Shown here piece after piece: positions 23,370-35,254 of a stretch of DNA of 64,000 nt (position 1 is its first letter; the number at the start of each line of letters is the position of its first letter). The DNA lies in contig BSBN01000809.1 of NCBI GenBank assembly GCA_027924645.1, positions 49,692,001 to 49,756,000 of the forward strand, read 5' to 3'. Under the pieces are notes generated by a model. That model was not told where the DNA came from and ran no database searches. It saw only the letters and a program-made list of their open reading frames with translations. The translations under genes and the position numbers were made by a program. The DNA is from Cunninghamia lanceolata (Eukaryota; Streptophyta; Pinopsida; Cupressales; Cupressaceae).

Positions 23370-26300
23370 ATGGCTATTCTGAATGTTGTAAAGATCAGTG
23401 ATAGGTCGTGTCCTAAATTCAAGAAACATCCCTACAAATCCCTAGAAGTTGATCCCCTAGGCGCCTTTTCAAGCATTCCGCATGGGGTTTTGCATGTAGA
23501 AGATGTTACAGCATATATTCATACAAACATTGAGGAATTTGGGGAATCCAAGCTAATGGATATCTATCACAATCAATTAATAGATGATTCTTTTGAACTC
23601 AAACCTCAGTACAAGGCTATCCGGGACAAGAATTTTGGACAATGCATTCATTTCCCCTGTTTTGCAGAAGATGAATGGGTCCGGTATGTTCTGAGCATAA
23701 TGCATGATAACTTTGTGGTTAATGAGGCCATTCAAGATAACCAAGGATGCAATTAGGTAGGTAACCAGATTGCACTCATCCGGTGGGTTACCTGTTCTCA
23801 AATCGGTTAAAAACCAAACTATGAGTGAGGCTACCGGATCAAAATTTGACAAGAGAACAATGACAATAGAAGATATCACTAATCCGGATATCAAGTTCAC
23901 CTCCATGATAATTGGTTACAAGATATATCACTCCAGCAGGGAAAATTTAGTACCCAGAACTGCAATTTACACTACTTATCAGATGTTAAGAGAAAATGCT
24001 GACTACGATCTTTGTGAGCTTCTCTTGAACCAACTGTTAGAGAATTTGTAGAAAATAAAGAAGGATAAAAAGAATTCATTCAAGTATGGTGGCTTGATAC
24101 TGTGCCTATTCTTCTACTATATGAATGAACTACCCAGAACTAGTGGCTGGATGTGGCAAAATGACAGACCTATTACCATTCAAATTAGAGATTACTTGCA
24201 TGGGCTTGGTGATGCCAAGGCACAAAACATAGCACTGTGGGGCTACTTCAAAAATTTTCAAAACATGATGCAGGCCAAAGAAAGAATCCCTCAATCTTTA
24301 GTTGAGAAATACAAGGATACAGTGTGCTTTATGGTAGACACTGATCAATGCCTAATGGAGGCAGTGGAACCAATAATAGTATGGATCATGCCAATGGGGT
24401 ATGAGGTTGATGAGAAAATCCTAGAACTGTATATCTAACATCTACTGAGTCAGACCAAGGACCTTAAGGCAGAAAGGTTTGGAACCTACCAAGAGCTGAG
24501 TGTAAAAGTTCATGTTGAACTAAGACAGCCTGAGATCAAGAGAAAAGTAAGGAGGGAAGTAGAAGAATTCGCCAAGAGGCATGGAATTTCAAAGGAGGCA
24601 CTAGATGCAAACAAAGAAAAGATGGAAAGGGCAGAGAAAGAAAAGGAAGAAGCAGAAAAAGAAAGTGCTCCGGTAGAAGCCCCCTCCTAGAACAGATCCT
24701 CTAAGAGCTCTGTACCTGCCACTGCTAAGAGCTCAAAGGCATCAAAACCGGAAGCAAAACCATTCGGTAAAGGAGAAAAGAGAACTAAGACAAAGGCTAC
24801 AAGATCATACACAAGCCTCAAGGATGATGAAGAGACTGAGACAGATGAGGAAGTAAAGAAAATGAAGAAGAAGAAAACATCCAGTGAATCCTCTACTGGT
24901 CAAGGCAAGCAAGAAAAGGCAGAAGAATTTGTTGAAAAACCTACTCTCTGCATTGATGATATCATCGAATCAGTCACTGTGGATGGGAACCTAAAACCAA
25001 TGACTGAGTTCTATGATGAATATAATGAAGCTGACCAGAAGATCTTGCAAGAAGCTACAATCAAGTATCTGAATATCTATAATAAGGCATTTATGGAAAT
25101 CATATCTCTAATTCCCAAAAGCCTAGAGAAGGAACTAGAAATAAGAAAGAACAATGCTAAGGCAAAGGACCTTGAGATCCAGGAACAGATAACTATTCAA
25201 CTCTATCCTTAATCACTCAGAAACAAATGAATATGATCTTCAAAGATTGCAAGGATGAGTTCCAGAGCAAAGCTAGAATGAATCAGCTTATGCTTGGAGA
25301 GACTGACAAAGTGGTAAAAGAAACATAAGACATCCTCTGAAATGCCTTCATGAAATTCAATCTCCCTGTTGTAGAGGACATAGATGATGAACCTACTGAG
25401 AAAAATGTAGAAGACCGAAAAGAGATAAGTGAGGAGAAGACCATGGACCTGGATTCCTCTATTCTGAAAGAGGAAATTCATGAAGAAGTAAATATCTCTC
25501 ATCCAGATTCCCTAGTAGATTCTAGATCTAAAGGAGAAGAAAAGGTAGAGGAGAAAATCAGTCAAGGAGAAGAGGTAAACGGAAGAGAAGAAGTTCAAAC
25601 AGAAAAGACCCTAGGAGACAGCTCTGAGACTACAGAAGGAAAGAAGACTCTGTCTCCGGCAAGAGACATTGCAGAAACTGTTAAAGATTTCTTGACCAAA
25701 AAATGATAGAGATTGATGAACCAGAACTGCTTCAAGGACCATTCAACTTTGATTCTCTCTCCCCGGTTCAAACAATGAAGATAGCATCCTTTACCCAAGC
25801 AAAGGCAAAAAAAAAAATTTTGAAGTCTCACATGAAAGACTGTGAGTTAATAGAAATTGCATCTGGTTTATTGGAAAAGATCATGCCATCCTTTCAGAAG
25901 GATCCTTCGGTCTCCTCATCCGGTAATCTAAAATCGCTTGTAAATTCTATTAATACACATTTTGATTCCTTAGAGAAGTCAGCTGAAGCAAAGGTCTGGA
26001 AGGAGTTTTTGGATAAGAGGTTCTCTAAAGTTTAAGGACTAATAACAAATAATAGGAGAAATCTGGCTATTGGAATAAAGAGCTTAGAAAATGCTCTTAA
26101 AGATGGCGGAGAAGTATATAAATTTTGTTTATCCTGGTCTAAAGTGACAAAGGATATTGAGAAAAAAGTGAAAGAACAAGAGGATAAACTGTCAAACTTC
26201 TCTCAAAATTTTGATCCTCTCACCTTATCCATAATAAACCAGGAATGTCAGACTATTGTAGTCATAAATGAGATAAAGAGGCTTGAGAAGGAGAGGAAGA

Positions 26301-26497
26301 ACATAATAAGTAGGATGGGTGAACTTAGAGGGATGATTATCCCTAAATTAGAGGCCATGCATGAGGCCCTAACTTATGTTCAGACCACAGCCTGGACCAG
26401 TGATCCGACAGATCTAAAGAAGGCAGAAGCTTTTGCATTCCTGTTGAGTGGTCACATCTCAATTTTGGACAGGATGAAGCAGAGTTGGGCAACATAA
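23370..26497 (+). pseudogene. ORF2 of element B: about 1000-residue unknown protein
   Basis: The frame from ATG 23370 runs to 23756, shifts frame near 23735, and continues in blocks to 26497. Breaks: TAG near 23757, TAG at 24049-24051, TAA at 24436-24438, TAG near 24690, and a one-base deletion near 25210. N-terminal half: ASFSSIPHGVL-like opening, IGYKIYHSSREN, DLCELLLNQL and GGLILCLFFYYMNELP. Middle: acidic/lysine-rich linker. C-terminus: probable coiled coil (LEKERKNIISRMGELRGMI) and HISILDRMKQSW. The TAA at 24436 is shared with A; the TAG at 24049 is not. No enzymatic motif is visible. The layout faintly recalls plant 'putative transposon protein' ORFs, but I do not assign it. Confidence 0.75.
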
Positions 26498-26790
26498 TTT
26501 GTCCAATTAGAGACAACGTTTGCAGATATACTTCAATATATGTAAGTATGACATGTATATATACTTATGCGGCTAAGTATAGTTGGATTTTTAGAGATTT
26601 TTGGTGTGCGGATTCTACCCTTTGCCATTATGTCAAAGGGGGAGTGAGTAGTAGTGAAAAATGTGGAATCTAGCTAAGAGGGAGCTCCAAAAAAAGTGTA
26701 CATTAGAACAAAGCATCAACCAAGGGGGAGTGTAGTGTGACACTTAGTCATTTTTCACTAAGTATTGCCATTAATGCCAAAGGGGGAGAT
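26498..26790 (+). promoter_or_regulatory. 3' UTR of B with repeated polypurine tracts and a hairpin
   Basis: CAAAGGGGGAG words occur at 26634 and 26778, with CCAAGGGGGAG near 26720. The last (CCAAAGGGGGAGAT, 26777-26790) abuts the 3' LTR and is the expected plus-strand primer. A near-perfect inverted repeat, ACACTTAGT (26740-26748) and ACTAAGTAT (26757-26765), precedes it. The same set occurs in A. Confidence 0.8.
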
Positions 26791-27865
26791 TGTTGGCAAG
26801 AGACACTATGTGGCTTCATGAGTGTTGTCATTGATGGCAACAAAGTCCATACTACACATCCGCAGGACATGGTGTGTCTATACTGGAAGTTAGATTGAAG
26901 AGTATTTTGGTCTGGTGACCAAGAACAGAGCATGCAGTAAGGTCTGACAATCAGGTTCGGATCTCTCAGAGGAAGTATCTCAGTTAAGTGCGGACTTGGG
27001 GAAGTCAAGAGGAGTACCATGACTAATATATTCTAGAGATTGAGCCTCCGGTGATGTAAGAGTGAAAAGATATGAACACCTAAGTATTGGGTTCCTGTTT
27101 GACAGAGTAGACTGAGGAAGAACTGAGCGACAAAGCTTTAGACTTTAATCCGGATGAGATATTGATGGTAATCAAGTTTCTTAAGGGATTATTCATGATT
27201 GGCTGACATGATTGATGACTTCTATAAGCATCTCTTTGATGCGCATCACTTGGTAAGCAAGGATTCAGCCGACAGACCAAAGTTTGGAAAAATATTGAGT
27301 ATTCCGAATGCCGATTAGAAAGATGTTGAAATCTTTTGTATGGATATATATACCAGATGGATTTTGATGAGAAGGTGTGTGGTGTGTTGTGTGGTGCAAA
27401 GAAAAGCAGAGAGTAGTGTGGAAGCAGTAAAATAGATCCAATATGTGAGAGGACAGCAGCACCAAAGAAGAGGAAGAATGAAGTGCAGTAGATCAGTATA
27501 TTGAGCCTAACCGGAACTGAACCTCAGCATATGTGGATTCTTCTCATCAGTTCAAGTATCTTGTTACCTTCTTTGTATCTTGTAGGCAGTGAGCCTCTTG
27601 TGAGCAGTGTGCTCGGGTAGTGAGCCCTAATTGGCAAGTGCCATTTTGTACTTCTATTCTTTTAATAGAGAATACAATCTTGGGTTAGTCACCCCATGGT
27701 TTTTCCCCTAATAGGGTTTTCCACATCAAAATCATTGTGTTATGTGTATTGATTTTGTTTCTATGGATGCTTATTTGGTTTGATGCTACACTAGTTATTA
27801 AAGGAGAACATAAAGTTGAATTAATTAAGATAACTGATTCACCCCACCCCTCTCAGTTATCAATA
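26791..27865 (+). repeat. 3' LTR of element B
   Basis: 1075 bp, TGTTGGCAAGAG to ...CAGTTATCAATA. The terminal hairpin arms are intact at 27829-27837 and 27853-27861. It is collinear with the 5' LTR; many differences are C/T or G/A, as expected for decay of methylated DNA. Confidence 0.9.
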
Positions 27866-27870
27866 TATAT

Positions 27871-28376
27871 ATCATTTCCAGACCAATAGATTCCTCCACA
27901 TCGGCTAAGGAAGGTCACAAACTCCAATGAAGAGTTGTAACGTGTTTACAGATAGGTCAGACCTAAATGGATAGAACACTTCCTCAAATGAATGAAACAA
28001 TGCGCGGACCCTTGGGGAAGGTCGGCCATGAACCAAAGGATGTTGAATGATGTGTCATTGAGATCTGCAAGTCAAGGAATGATCCGCAAGCCTTCTCGTT
28101 AAGCTGATTATCAGGATCTGTTAGAATGCTCAACTCTAAGAAAATAGTCAACTTTTGATAGTGATATCTTTTTGGTAACTGATCCAAATGCTCTGAATTC
28201 TAGATATGATGTAGATGAATGAATGTAGATGTTAAATCTAGCTCTGCAAGATGTGAATTTTCAAAATTAGACCACAAGATGAAACTGCTTATGACTGAAC
28301 TGCTTTGAACTGAACTAAAAAATGAAAGAAATGAAATATAAACAAACTGAAATGCAAATGTTTTTTGGTTGATGCA
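27871..28376 (-). repeat. 5' LTR of E, upstream part (displaced by B)
   Basis: About 500 bp without coding content between element B and the copia gag of C. It is assigned to E's LTR because B's target duplication joins it to 20102-20396. The outer edge is uncertain; TGCATCAACC on the minus strand at 28376 is a candidate LTR start. Confidence 0.4.
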
Positions 28377-28389
28377 AGAGTACTTTTGA

Positions 28390-28987
28390 ACCAAGGATGC
28401 TCCTACGTTAGCTACAAATCCTGAAGGGTAGATATGAAAGCTTAAGGATGAGTGAAGATGAAAATATCACCTCCTACATGCTAAAAGTGAATGAACTTGT
28501 GAGTGGTATAAGGTGTGCTAGTAGAAAATTGGAAGAATCAGAAATTGTTGCCAAAGTACTCAGATCCTTACCTCTGGCCTACAAGCATAAAGTTGCTACC
28601 ATTGAAGAAATCAGGACTGTGACAACTATTACAAGGGATTAGTTGGTTGGTAAACTTTCACCATTTGAAATGAGTGAGTTTGGTGATTCTCTTCCTAAGT
28701 CTGAATCTGCATTTAAAGCTAGTATTCATGGAAAACAAAAATATGATCCAGGTGAAAGCTCTTCAAGAATATCTAACAGATTTGACAGGACAAGGAAGGA
28801 TCTTGAAGGTGATGAAACTGAGTTCGATGAACTTGATGCACTTTTTTCTAAAAGATTGCCAAGAGGATCCGGTAAGTATGAAGGAAAGTTGCCATTCAAA
28901 TGTTTTGCTTGCAATAAGATTGGTCATTTTGCCTCAAGATGTCCAGAGAGGGGTTCAAGGCCAAACCCTGACAGACCTAGAGTTTAG
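28390..28987 (+). pseudogene. gag: Copia gag (C-terminal part) of C
   Basis: Starts inside Gag (LQILKGRYESLRMSEDENIT), with the copia middle domain VNELVSGIRC..RKLEESEIV and LRSLPLAYKHKV. A TAG at 28640-28642 interrupts it before the charged linker. A single CCHC knuckle CFACNKIGHFASRC lies at 28901-28942, as in normal copia Gag. A stop near 28985 separates it from the protease. Confidence 0.9.
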
Positions 28988-30660
28988 AAGAAATACTACT
29001 ATGTCCAAGAAGTTGGTGAAGGAGTCATAGATGATGAATCTGATCATGGAGGTTCCACTAAAAATGATTGGGTATTCATTACTATCAAAGAAGAAGATCC
29101 GATGCCTACTGAATTTGCTAGTTGTGTGGAAAGTGCTTTGGTTTCTCAGGTTGTAGAAAAGGATGAATGGGTAATTGACAATGGATGTTCTCATCATATG
29201 ACTGGTGATAAAAGTAAGTTTGTAAGCTTTGAAAAGTATGAAGGTGGAATTGTGAAATTTGGAGACAACTCAGCTGGTAGAATCCGTGGCAGAGGATCCA
29301 TCTCTTTTGATGGTAAGAATGACACTAATGACGTTCTGTATGTGGAAGGATTGAAGCATAATCTTCTTAGTGTTGGATACTTGGTTGACAAGGGTTATGA
29401 TCTCTAATTTAAGGATGGAAAATGTAGAATCTTGGAAAGCTCCGAAACTGAAATTGCATCTGGTACTCATACTAGAGGTAACATCTTTCATTTAAGTAGT
29501 TCTGGAAAAAGTTGTTTGATTGCTTAGATTGATCAGAGTTGGTTATGGCATAGGAGAATGTGTCATGTGAATTTTGCTAACATTGTTAAGATAAGTTCTA
29601 CTTAGGTTGTGAGAGATCTTCCAAAACTTGTGAAACCTGTTGATAGCATGTGTAGGGAATGCCAATTGGGTAAACAGAATAAAATTTCATTCAAGAGTAA
29701 AGAACAATTTTCAAGTGGATGGTTGGAACTTGTGCATACTAATCTGTGTGGCCCTATTAGAATTAGGAGTGTGCAATGAGACATATTTTATGTTGTTGGT
29801 TGATGATTACTCCCGGATGATGTGGGTAACCTTTTAGAAGCTCTTGACAAGTTCGAGGTGTTCAAGGTTATGGTGGAAAATGAGATTGGTGAAAAAATAA
29901 AATGTCTGAGATCTGACAGAGGTGGAGAGTTTACCTTCAGTGAGTTTGATACATTATGTGAAGAGCATGGGATAAAAAGATAGTTATCTTCTCCTAGGAC
30001 TGCTCAGCAGAATGGAGTCATGGAAAGAAAGAACCGGACCATTCAAGAAGCTGCCAGGAACATGATGATGGAAGCAAATGTTCCACAAGTCTATTGGAGA
30101 GAAGTTGTAAGTACTGTTGTCTACACTCTCAACCAGGTGCAGATCAAAGGAAATTCTGGTAAGACCCCTTATGAACTATGGTTTGGTCATCCTCCTATTG
30201 TGAGATACTTCAGAGTTTTTGGTAGTAAGTGCTATATCAAAAGAGATGAGGATTTAGGTAAGTTTGAAGCAAGAAGTTCAATGAAGGGATATTTTTGGGT
30301 TACTCTACTCAAAGCAAAGCATACCGGTGCTTTAACAAAAGATTGAAAAAGATTGTTGAAAGTGCAAATGTTAGAGTTAATGAGAGCAAAGAAGGGCATT
30401 CCAATTCTTGCAGATATGAATTAGATGATCAAGATGAAAGTCAAAGTCAAGGAAGACAAGTTCAAACTCGGACTCAGATTCAGATTGATCCAGAAAATCT
30501 AGTGACTCAAGAGGTTAGTACAAATTTTGAAGAACAAACTCAAGAAATAGAGGTTCAAATAAATACCAAAACTCCTAGGTATGTAAGACTAAATCATCCT
30601 GAAGATCAGATCATAGGAGATATATATAAAGGTGTTCGAACTAGGAAATGAATTGTTGAA
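28988..30660 (+). pseudogene. pol: Copia protease and integrase of C
   Basis: Protease: WVIDNGCSHHMTGD at 29167-29208. The usual serine of the D-S-G catalytic triplet is asparagine here, so it would be inactive. Integrase: zinc domain LWHRRMCHVNFANI and C-X2-C (CRECQLGKQ) near 29650, then catalytic-core motifs VDDYSRMMWVTF, CLRSDRGGEF and NGVMERKNRTIQEAARNMM. The frame is broken by stops at 29407, 29525, 29605, 29778 and 29983, and by frameshifts near 29790 and 30340. A polar, glutamine-rich linker (30360-30650) leads to RT. Confidence 0.9.
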
Positions 30661-31490
30661 GATCAAGAGGAAATTTGTTTGATTTCAAAGATTGAACCAA
30701 ATTCAGTAAGTGAAGCTTGCAATGATGAAAATTGGGTAAAAGCCATGGAAGAAGAATTAATGCAAATTGAAAAGAATCATACTTGGGATCTTGTCTTAGA
30801 CCTGAAGAAAAAAATGTGATTGGAACTAAATGGGTCTTCCGGAATAAACTAAATGAAGATGGTGAAGTTGTAAGAAACAAAGTAAGGTTGATCTGCAAAG
30901 GATATTTTCAAGTGGAAGGAATTGATTTTGAAGAAACTTTTGTTCCGGTGGAAAGAATAGAGGCAATCAGATTATTTCTTGCATTTGCTGCTTATAAAGA
31001 TTTCAAGGTCTATCAGATGGATGTCAAGTCAGCATTCCTAAACAGAGAATTAGAAGAAGAAGTCTACATTGAGAAACTAGAAGGATTTCAATTGTCCAAT
31101 TAGAGAGATATGGTCTGCATGTTGAGGAAAGCATTGTATGGACTCAGACAAGCCCCAAGAGCCTGGTATGCAAGATTAGATAAGTATCTGCTAAAGCTAG
31201 GATATAGAAAAGGCACTGCTGACAGTAATCTTAACTTTAAGATTGATCATGAGTACATTCTGATTGTTGAACTATTTGTTGATGATATCATTTTTTTTGG
31301 AAATGAGAGTATGTGCAAAATATTTATTGATCAAATGCAGAGTGAATTTGAGATGTCCATGTTTGGTGAAATGAATTTCTTCTTAGGTCTACAAATCATT
31401 CAGTCAGATAAAGGTATCTTATATCTCAATCTAAGTATGTGAGAGAATTGTTGAAAAAGTTTGGAATGGAAGATTCAAAGCCGGTGGGTA
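30661..31490 (+). pseudogene. pol: Copia reverse transcriptase of C
   Basis: Motifs in order: [86 protein letters not shown] and FVDDIIFFG, the copia form of the YxDD active site. It has a frameshift near 30800, a TAG at 31101-31103 and another stop at 31440. It is interrupted after ...DSKPVG by the insertion at 31491. Confidence 0.95.
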
Positions 31491-32413
31491 TGTTGGCACT
31501 TCTTCTGAATCAGCATTAGGGTTTGCCACTTCTAATGCACAGGCAGATTCAGGACAACTGAATACAGGAGGTTGCGTGAGCTCCTCCCCTTCACTTCTGG
31601 TTCTGCCGCACCAAGGGGGGTATCCCTATAACTCAAGGTGTAACCTTGACTAGCTCAAAGATAGAAGGATCTAACTTGACAACAACAGGCAGAATACTCT
31701 CATGTATGGACCAAGATCTGTATGATAGATCACAAGGCTGGCAACATTCTTGGACATGATGTCTGGTTGGGTATGAGAGCATGCAGGGGGTTCCTAATCC
31801 TACTCCTACAACTAACAGGTGGAAGTATGAAATGGTTTGATATGAATTTGGATGCAAAGCTGGACATGGTGTATAACACAAGAACACAGCATGATTGGTG
31901 CCTATCCAGGGCTTGGAGTCGGTAGACATACACCTGTGAATGATCAGCATGAATAGCTAAAACTGGATTTCAGGGGGATACACATGATATCTGCCTTACA
32001 GATATCTCCCAATGAAGAGTGTTGAGCTATCTCTACTTATGGCATCCCTACTGCAGTATACCCTTCCCAATGTTCAACCTGAAAACAGTTTAATCTGCCC
32101 CTTGAGCAGAGGTTAAAAGATCAGACATTCAACATAGGAATTCTATGCTCTAGAATCTAAACATAAGCAAACATCCAGATCCAGAAGAAGGATACATGCA
32201 ATACTGGAGACAGAATTAACACAACACATGCTAAGACAGCATTACTCATATAAGGTCAACCATGAAATCAGTGGATCCATGCCAAGTCCTACAACAGGAG
32301 ATACATAAACTCACAAGACAAACTGTACAGAGCAACCAGATCAGCTGGTTATGGATTACAGAGCCCAAAAATCTACAACTTTCAACAACCTTGAATGAAT
32401 GACACCATCTGCA

Positions 32414-32421
32414 TTATATAG
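32414..32421 (-). promoter_or_regulatory. Candidate TATA box of the 2690-bp insertion
   Basis: CTATATAA on the minus strand, about 480 bp downstream of the nearest TGACGTCA motif in that orientation. Inferred from sequence only. Confidence 0.5.
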
Positions 32422-32894
32422 CAGGAGAGTGTATTCAGCATTAACTACCAGGTTGACCAAAACTCCCGCCAGATATACAGTATCATGGAAATGGCGCTCA
32501 AACATTAATGCAGCAGGTAGGGGAGGAGACAGGAAGATATCTCGAGCCTTGCGCCGCCGCCTAGGGATTCAGATCTTCAATCAGGTACTGCATCCGTCCA
32601 CGCCATCGCCCATACCTCTGCAACAATCGCCATTAATGGCGCACCAACACGCGGCCTTGGGAAGATCATCAAATCTGCAATCGTAACCATTTCCCGCCGA
32701 GGTTCATCATCATGATATTTGAAAATGCAGGATAACATTATCCCACATGCACCCCGCGATGACCTCAATAACACTTTATATACTAGGTCATGAGCATATA
32801 TCATGTCGGCGCTTTTGCTCCTGACGACACTAGTATAGACCTCATCATCATCATCCTCCAGCAGCATGATACCCTGTTGTTCGAAATATCACCT

Positions 32895-33490
32895 TGACGT
32901 CATCATGATATTTGAAATATACCCTTCATGATAATCGGCACAACCTGATCCATCGGAGGAACATCCTCCTGCTGAGCTTATTCCAAAAGTCTGGCCGATG
33001 AACATCCTGATGACGTCATCATCATATCCTGCTGACGTCATCATCATATCTGCCTACTGCGCACCTCCTCATATCCGGATGACGTCATCATCATGTTTAC
33101 AAATATCAGGGGATCATCATAAGATGATCAGTGTTAGAAATGTGACCCCCCCAGACCTTGATGACGTCATCATCATATCCACATCATCATGATATTCGGA
33201 AGACAACCGGATATTTGGAAATATCCTCCTGACGTTCAAACATCAGGTTGCACTGTAGCTCCTCTGTAAGATCGGGGCGATAATTGAATATGATGATGCT
33301 GCTTGAAAAGATCACCCCCAGTAAATAATGCGCGAAGCCGGCAGGCAGATATCTCCTTGATATCAGCATCATCATGATGCTCGAACAAACACATATCCGG
33401 GTGATATGAAAATATCACCCCCTCCTTCGGAAATATCATGATGCAGATAGGCAGAAAAACAAATATCACCCTGATATAAGGATGACGTCA
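32895..33490. promoter_or_regulatory. Cluster of six TGACGTCA palindromes
   Basis: Perfect TGACGTCA occurs at 32895, 33011, 33033, 33080, 33162 and 33483, with TGACGTTC variants near 33230 and 33566. TGACGTCA contains the TGACG core bound by plant TGA-type bZIP factors (established knowledge). The palindromes sit in a CATCATCAT/ATGATGATG-rich background that extends to about 34080. Confidence 0.8.
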
Positions 33491-34185
33491 GCATCATCAG
33501 GATGACAAAACAATCGAACAAGAAGTGATACAACATCATCAGGATGATATTGACTAAGATCATCCTGACGTTCAAAATATGATGACCCTAGTGAATATCG
33601 GGTCGCACTTAGAACTCTTCAACAACATCATCAGGATGATCATAACCAAGATCACCCGATGATAAAAATATCACCCCGGCGAAATATCATGAAGGCAGAA
33701 AATATGATGACCTCTGCAAGCAGCAGGATGATAACTGGAAATATCATGATGATGACGACCCTTAAGAAAGAACAAGTCAGGTCGAACACTTAGAGAATAA
33801 CCCCTTCAGAATAACGGGGCAACATCATCATCATGTTTGGGCAAGGTGATAAATGCAAGATCACCGGATACTTCGAAAAATCACCCTCGCAAGCAGATCA
33901 GGGCGCACTGTAGCTCATCAGCATCACCAGGATAAAACCCAAACATCACCCGACAGCGAAATATGATGATGACGATGAGAAAACCGGTCGACGGAGAACA
34001 TGATGATGCTGACCTTCATTGAAACAAACATGATGATGATGATCTCCTCCTCAAGAAAATATGATGATGCAGCTGAAAAATGCTGAGGAGGTCCATCACT
34101 TAGAACATTTTTTGGATACTTAGGGAGAGTGCCTGAATGAAAAATGCTCAGAAAACTACCAGTCAATTCAGGCACTAACAGGGTA

Positions 34186-34931
34186 CACCCATGGTAATCG
34201 GATGTAAGCTGAGTAAATATGATGACTCCCTTAATGCAAATAATAAAAGGTATAGATCAATGATTGGAGGACTGCTCTATCTGACTCAGACCAGACCTGA
34301 TATCATGAATGCAGTTGGACTTGTTGCTAGATTTCAAGTTGATCCTAGAGAATCCCATGTTGTAGCAGTCAAAAGAATTTTCAGATATCTCAAAGGGACA
34401 TTTGATTATGGCTTATGGTATCCAAAGGATAATGACTTCACTCTTCATGCATATACAGATGCTGATTGGGCAAGAGATGTGGATAATAGAAAAAGTACTA
34501 GTGGTGGTGCATTCTTCTTGGGAAGAAGATTGGTTTCTTGGTTGAAAAAAAAGTAGGAGGCAATATCCCTATCTACAATAGAGGTAGAGTATATAGCAGC
34601 AACAAACAATTGTACTCAAGTTCTGTGGATGAAGAAAATGCTGAAGGACATCATAATTGTGTTTGAGGAGCCTGTCACAATCTTCTGTGATAATTCAAGT
34701 GCAATAAGCATCTCAAAGAATCTGGTGTTGCATTCAAAGACAAAGCACATATCAATCAAGTTTCACTTTTTGAGAGAGAAGGTTAATGAGAATGAAGTCA
34801 GATTGGAGTTTGTTTCTTCAAAGGATCAGATTGTGGATATTTTCACCAAGCCTCTACCTAAGGATACTTTTGAGTATCTCAGAGAGAAGTTAGGGTTATT
34901 ACCCCTCCTGATCATAACTAAGATGCACTAG
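34186..34931 (+). pseudogene. pol: Copia RNase H of C
   Basis: Resumes the interrupted frame with PMVIGCKLSKYDDS and continues RYRSMIGGLLYLTQTRPDI, RYLKGTFDYGLWY, TDADWARDVDNRKSTSGG, the stretch around STIEVEYIAA and DQIVDIFTKPLPKD. A TAG at 34554-34556 breaks it. The catalytic D...E...D positions appear largely kept. It ends near 34931, before the 3' UTR. Confidence 0.95.
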
Positions 34932-35254
34932 GGTGCATCAGTCCGGTGGAATTCACAGTCATATCTTGTGATCCAAATTGATGTTAAGGAGATACTACTC
35001 AGGGGCAGTAGTGAGCATGAAAATTTTGAGATCAGTCTAAAACAAAAAGGGGAAGAAAAGATTGTAAATATGTGCCCTTTGCCATTTATGTCAAAGGGGG
35101 AGAGAAGTCATGTGAAAAACCAATTTCTGATGAAAGGCGGAGCAGTGAAGAAAGTAGTTGCAGAAGTGATAAGAGAAAGGGGGAGAAGTTCTTGTCTTGA
35201 TGGCTGAATTAGTTGTTCACATCATATGTTGCCATCAATAACAAATGGGGAGAT
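34932..35254 (+). promoter_or_regulatory. 3' UTR and polypurine tracts of C
   Basis: CAAAGGGGGAGAG at about 35091, AAAGGGGGAGAAG at 35186 and AAATGGGGAGAT at 35243-35254; the last abuts the LTR. This is the same multi-tract arrangement as in A, B and D. Confidence 0.8.

Larger units (their letters stand above)
20402..27865 (+). mobile_element. Element B: complete non-autonomous LTR element
   Basis: 7464 bp with LTRs at both ends, a primer site, ORF1, ORF2, polypurine tracts and a 5-bp flanking repeat TATAT (20397-20401 and 27866-27870; AT-rich, so weaker proof). It is inserted in the 5' LTR of gypsy element E. No protease, integrase, RT or RNase H motif was found in any plus-strand frame, so copying would need enzymes from another element. 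The two LTRs differ by several percent overall, more in U3, so the insertion is not recent. Confidence 0.9.
31491..34180 (-). mobile_element. 2690-bp solo-LTR-like insertion in C
   Basis: Bounded by TG...CA (TGTTGGCAC... and ...GCACTAACA) and flanked by a perfect 5-bp duplication GGGTA (31486-31490, 34181-34185), it splits the copia RT/RNase H frame exactly. No coding content and no internal domain were seen, so a solo LTR is the simplest reading. Minus orientation is inferred because a TATA box (CTATATAA, minus strand, plus coordinates 32414-32421) lies downstream of a dense regulatory-looking segment. Positions 32500-32680 are locally GC-rich. The autonomous relative is not in this window. 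Confidence 0.75.
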
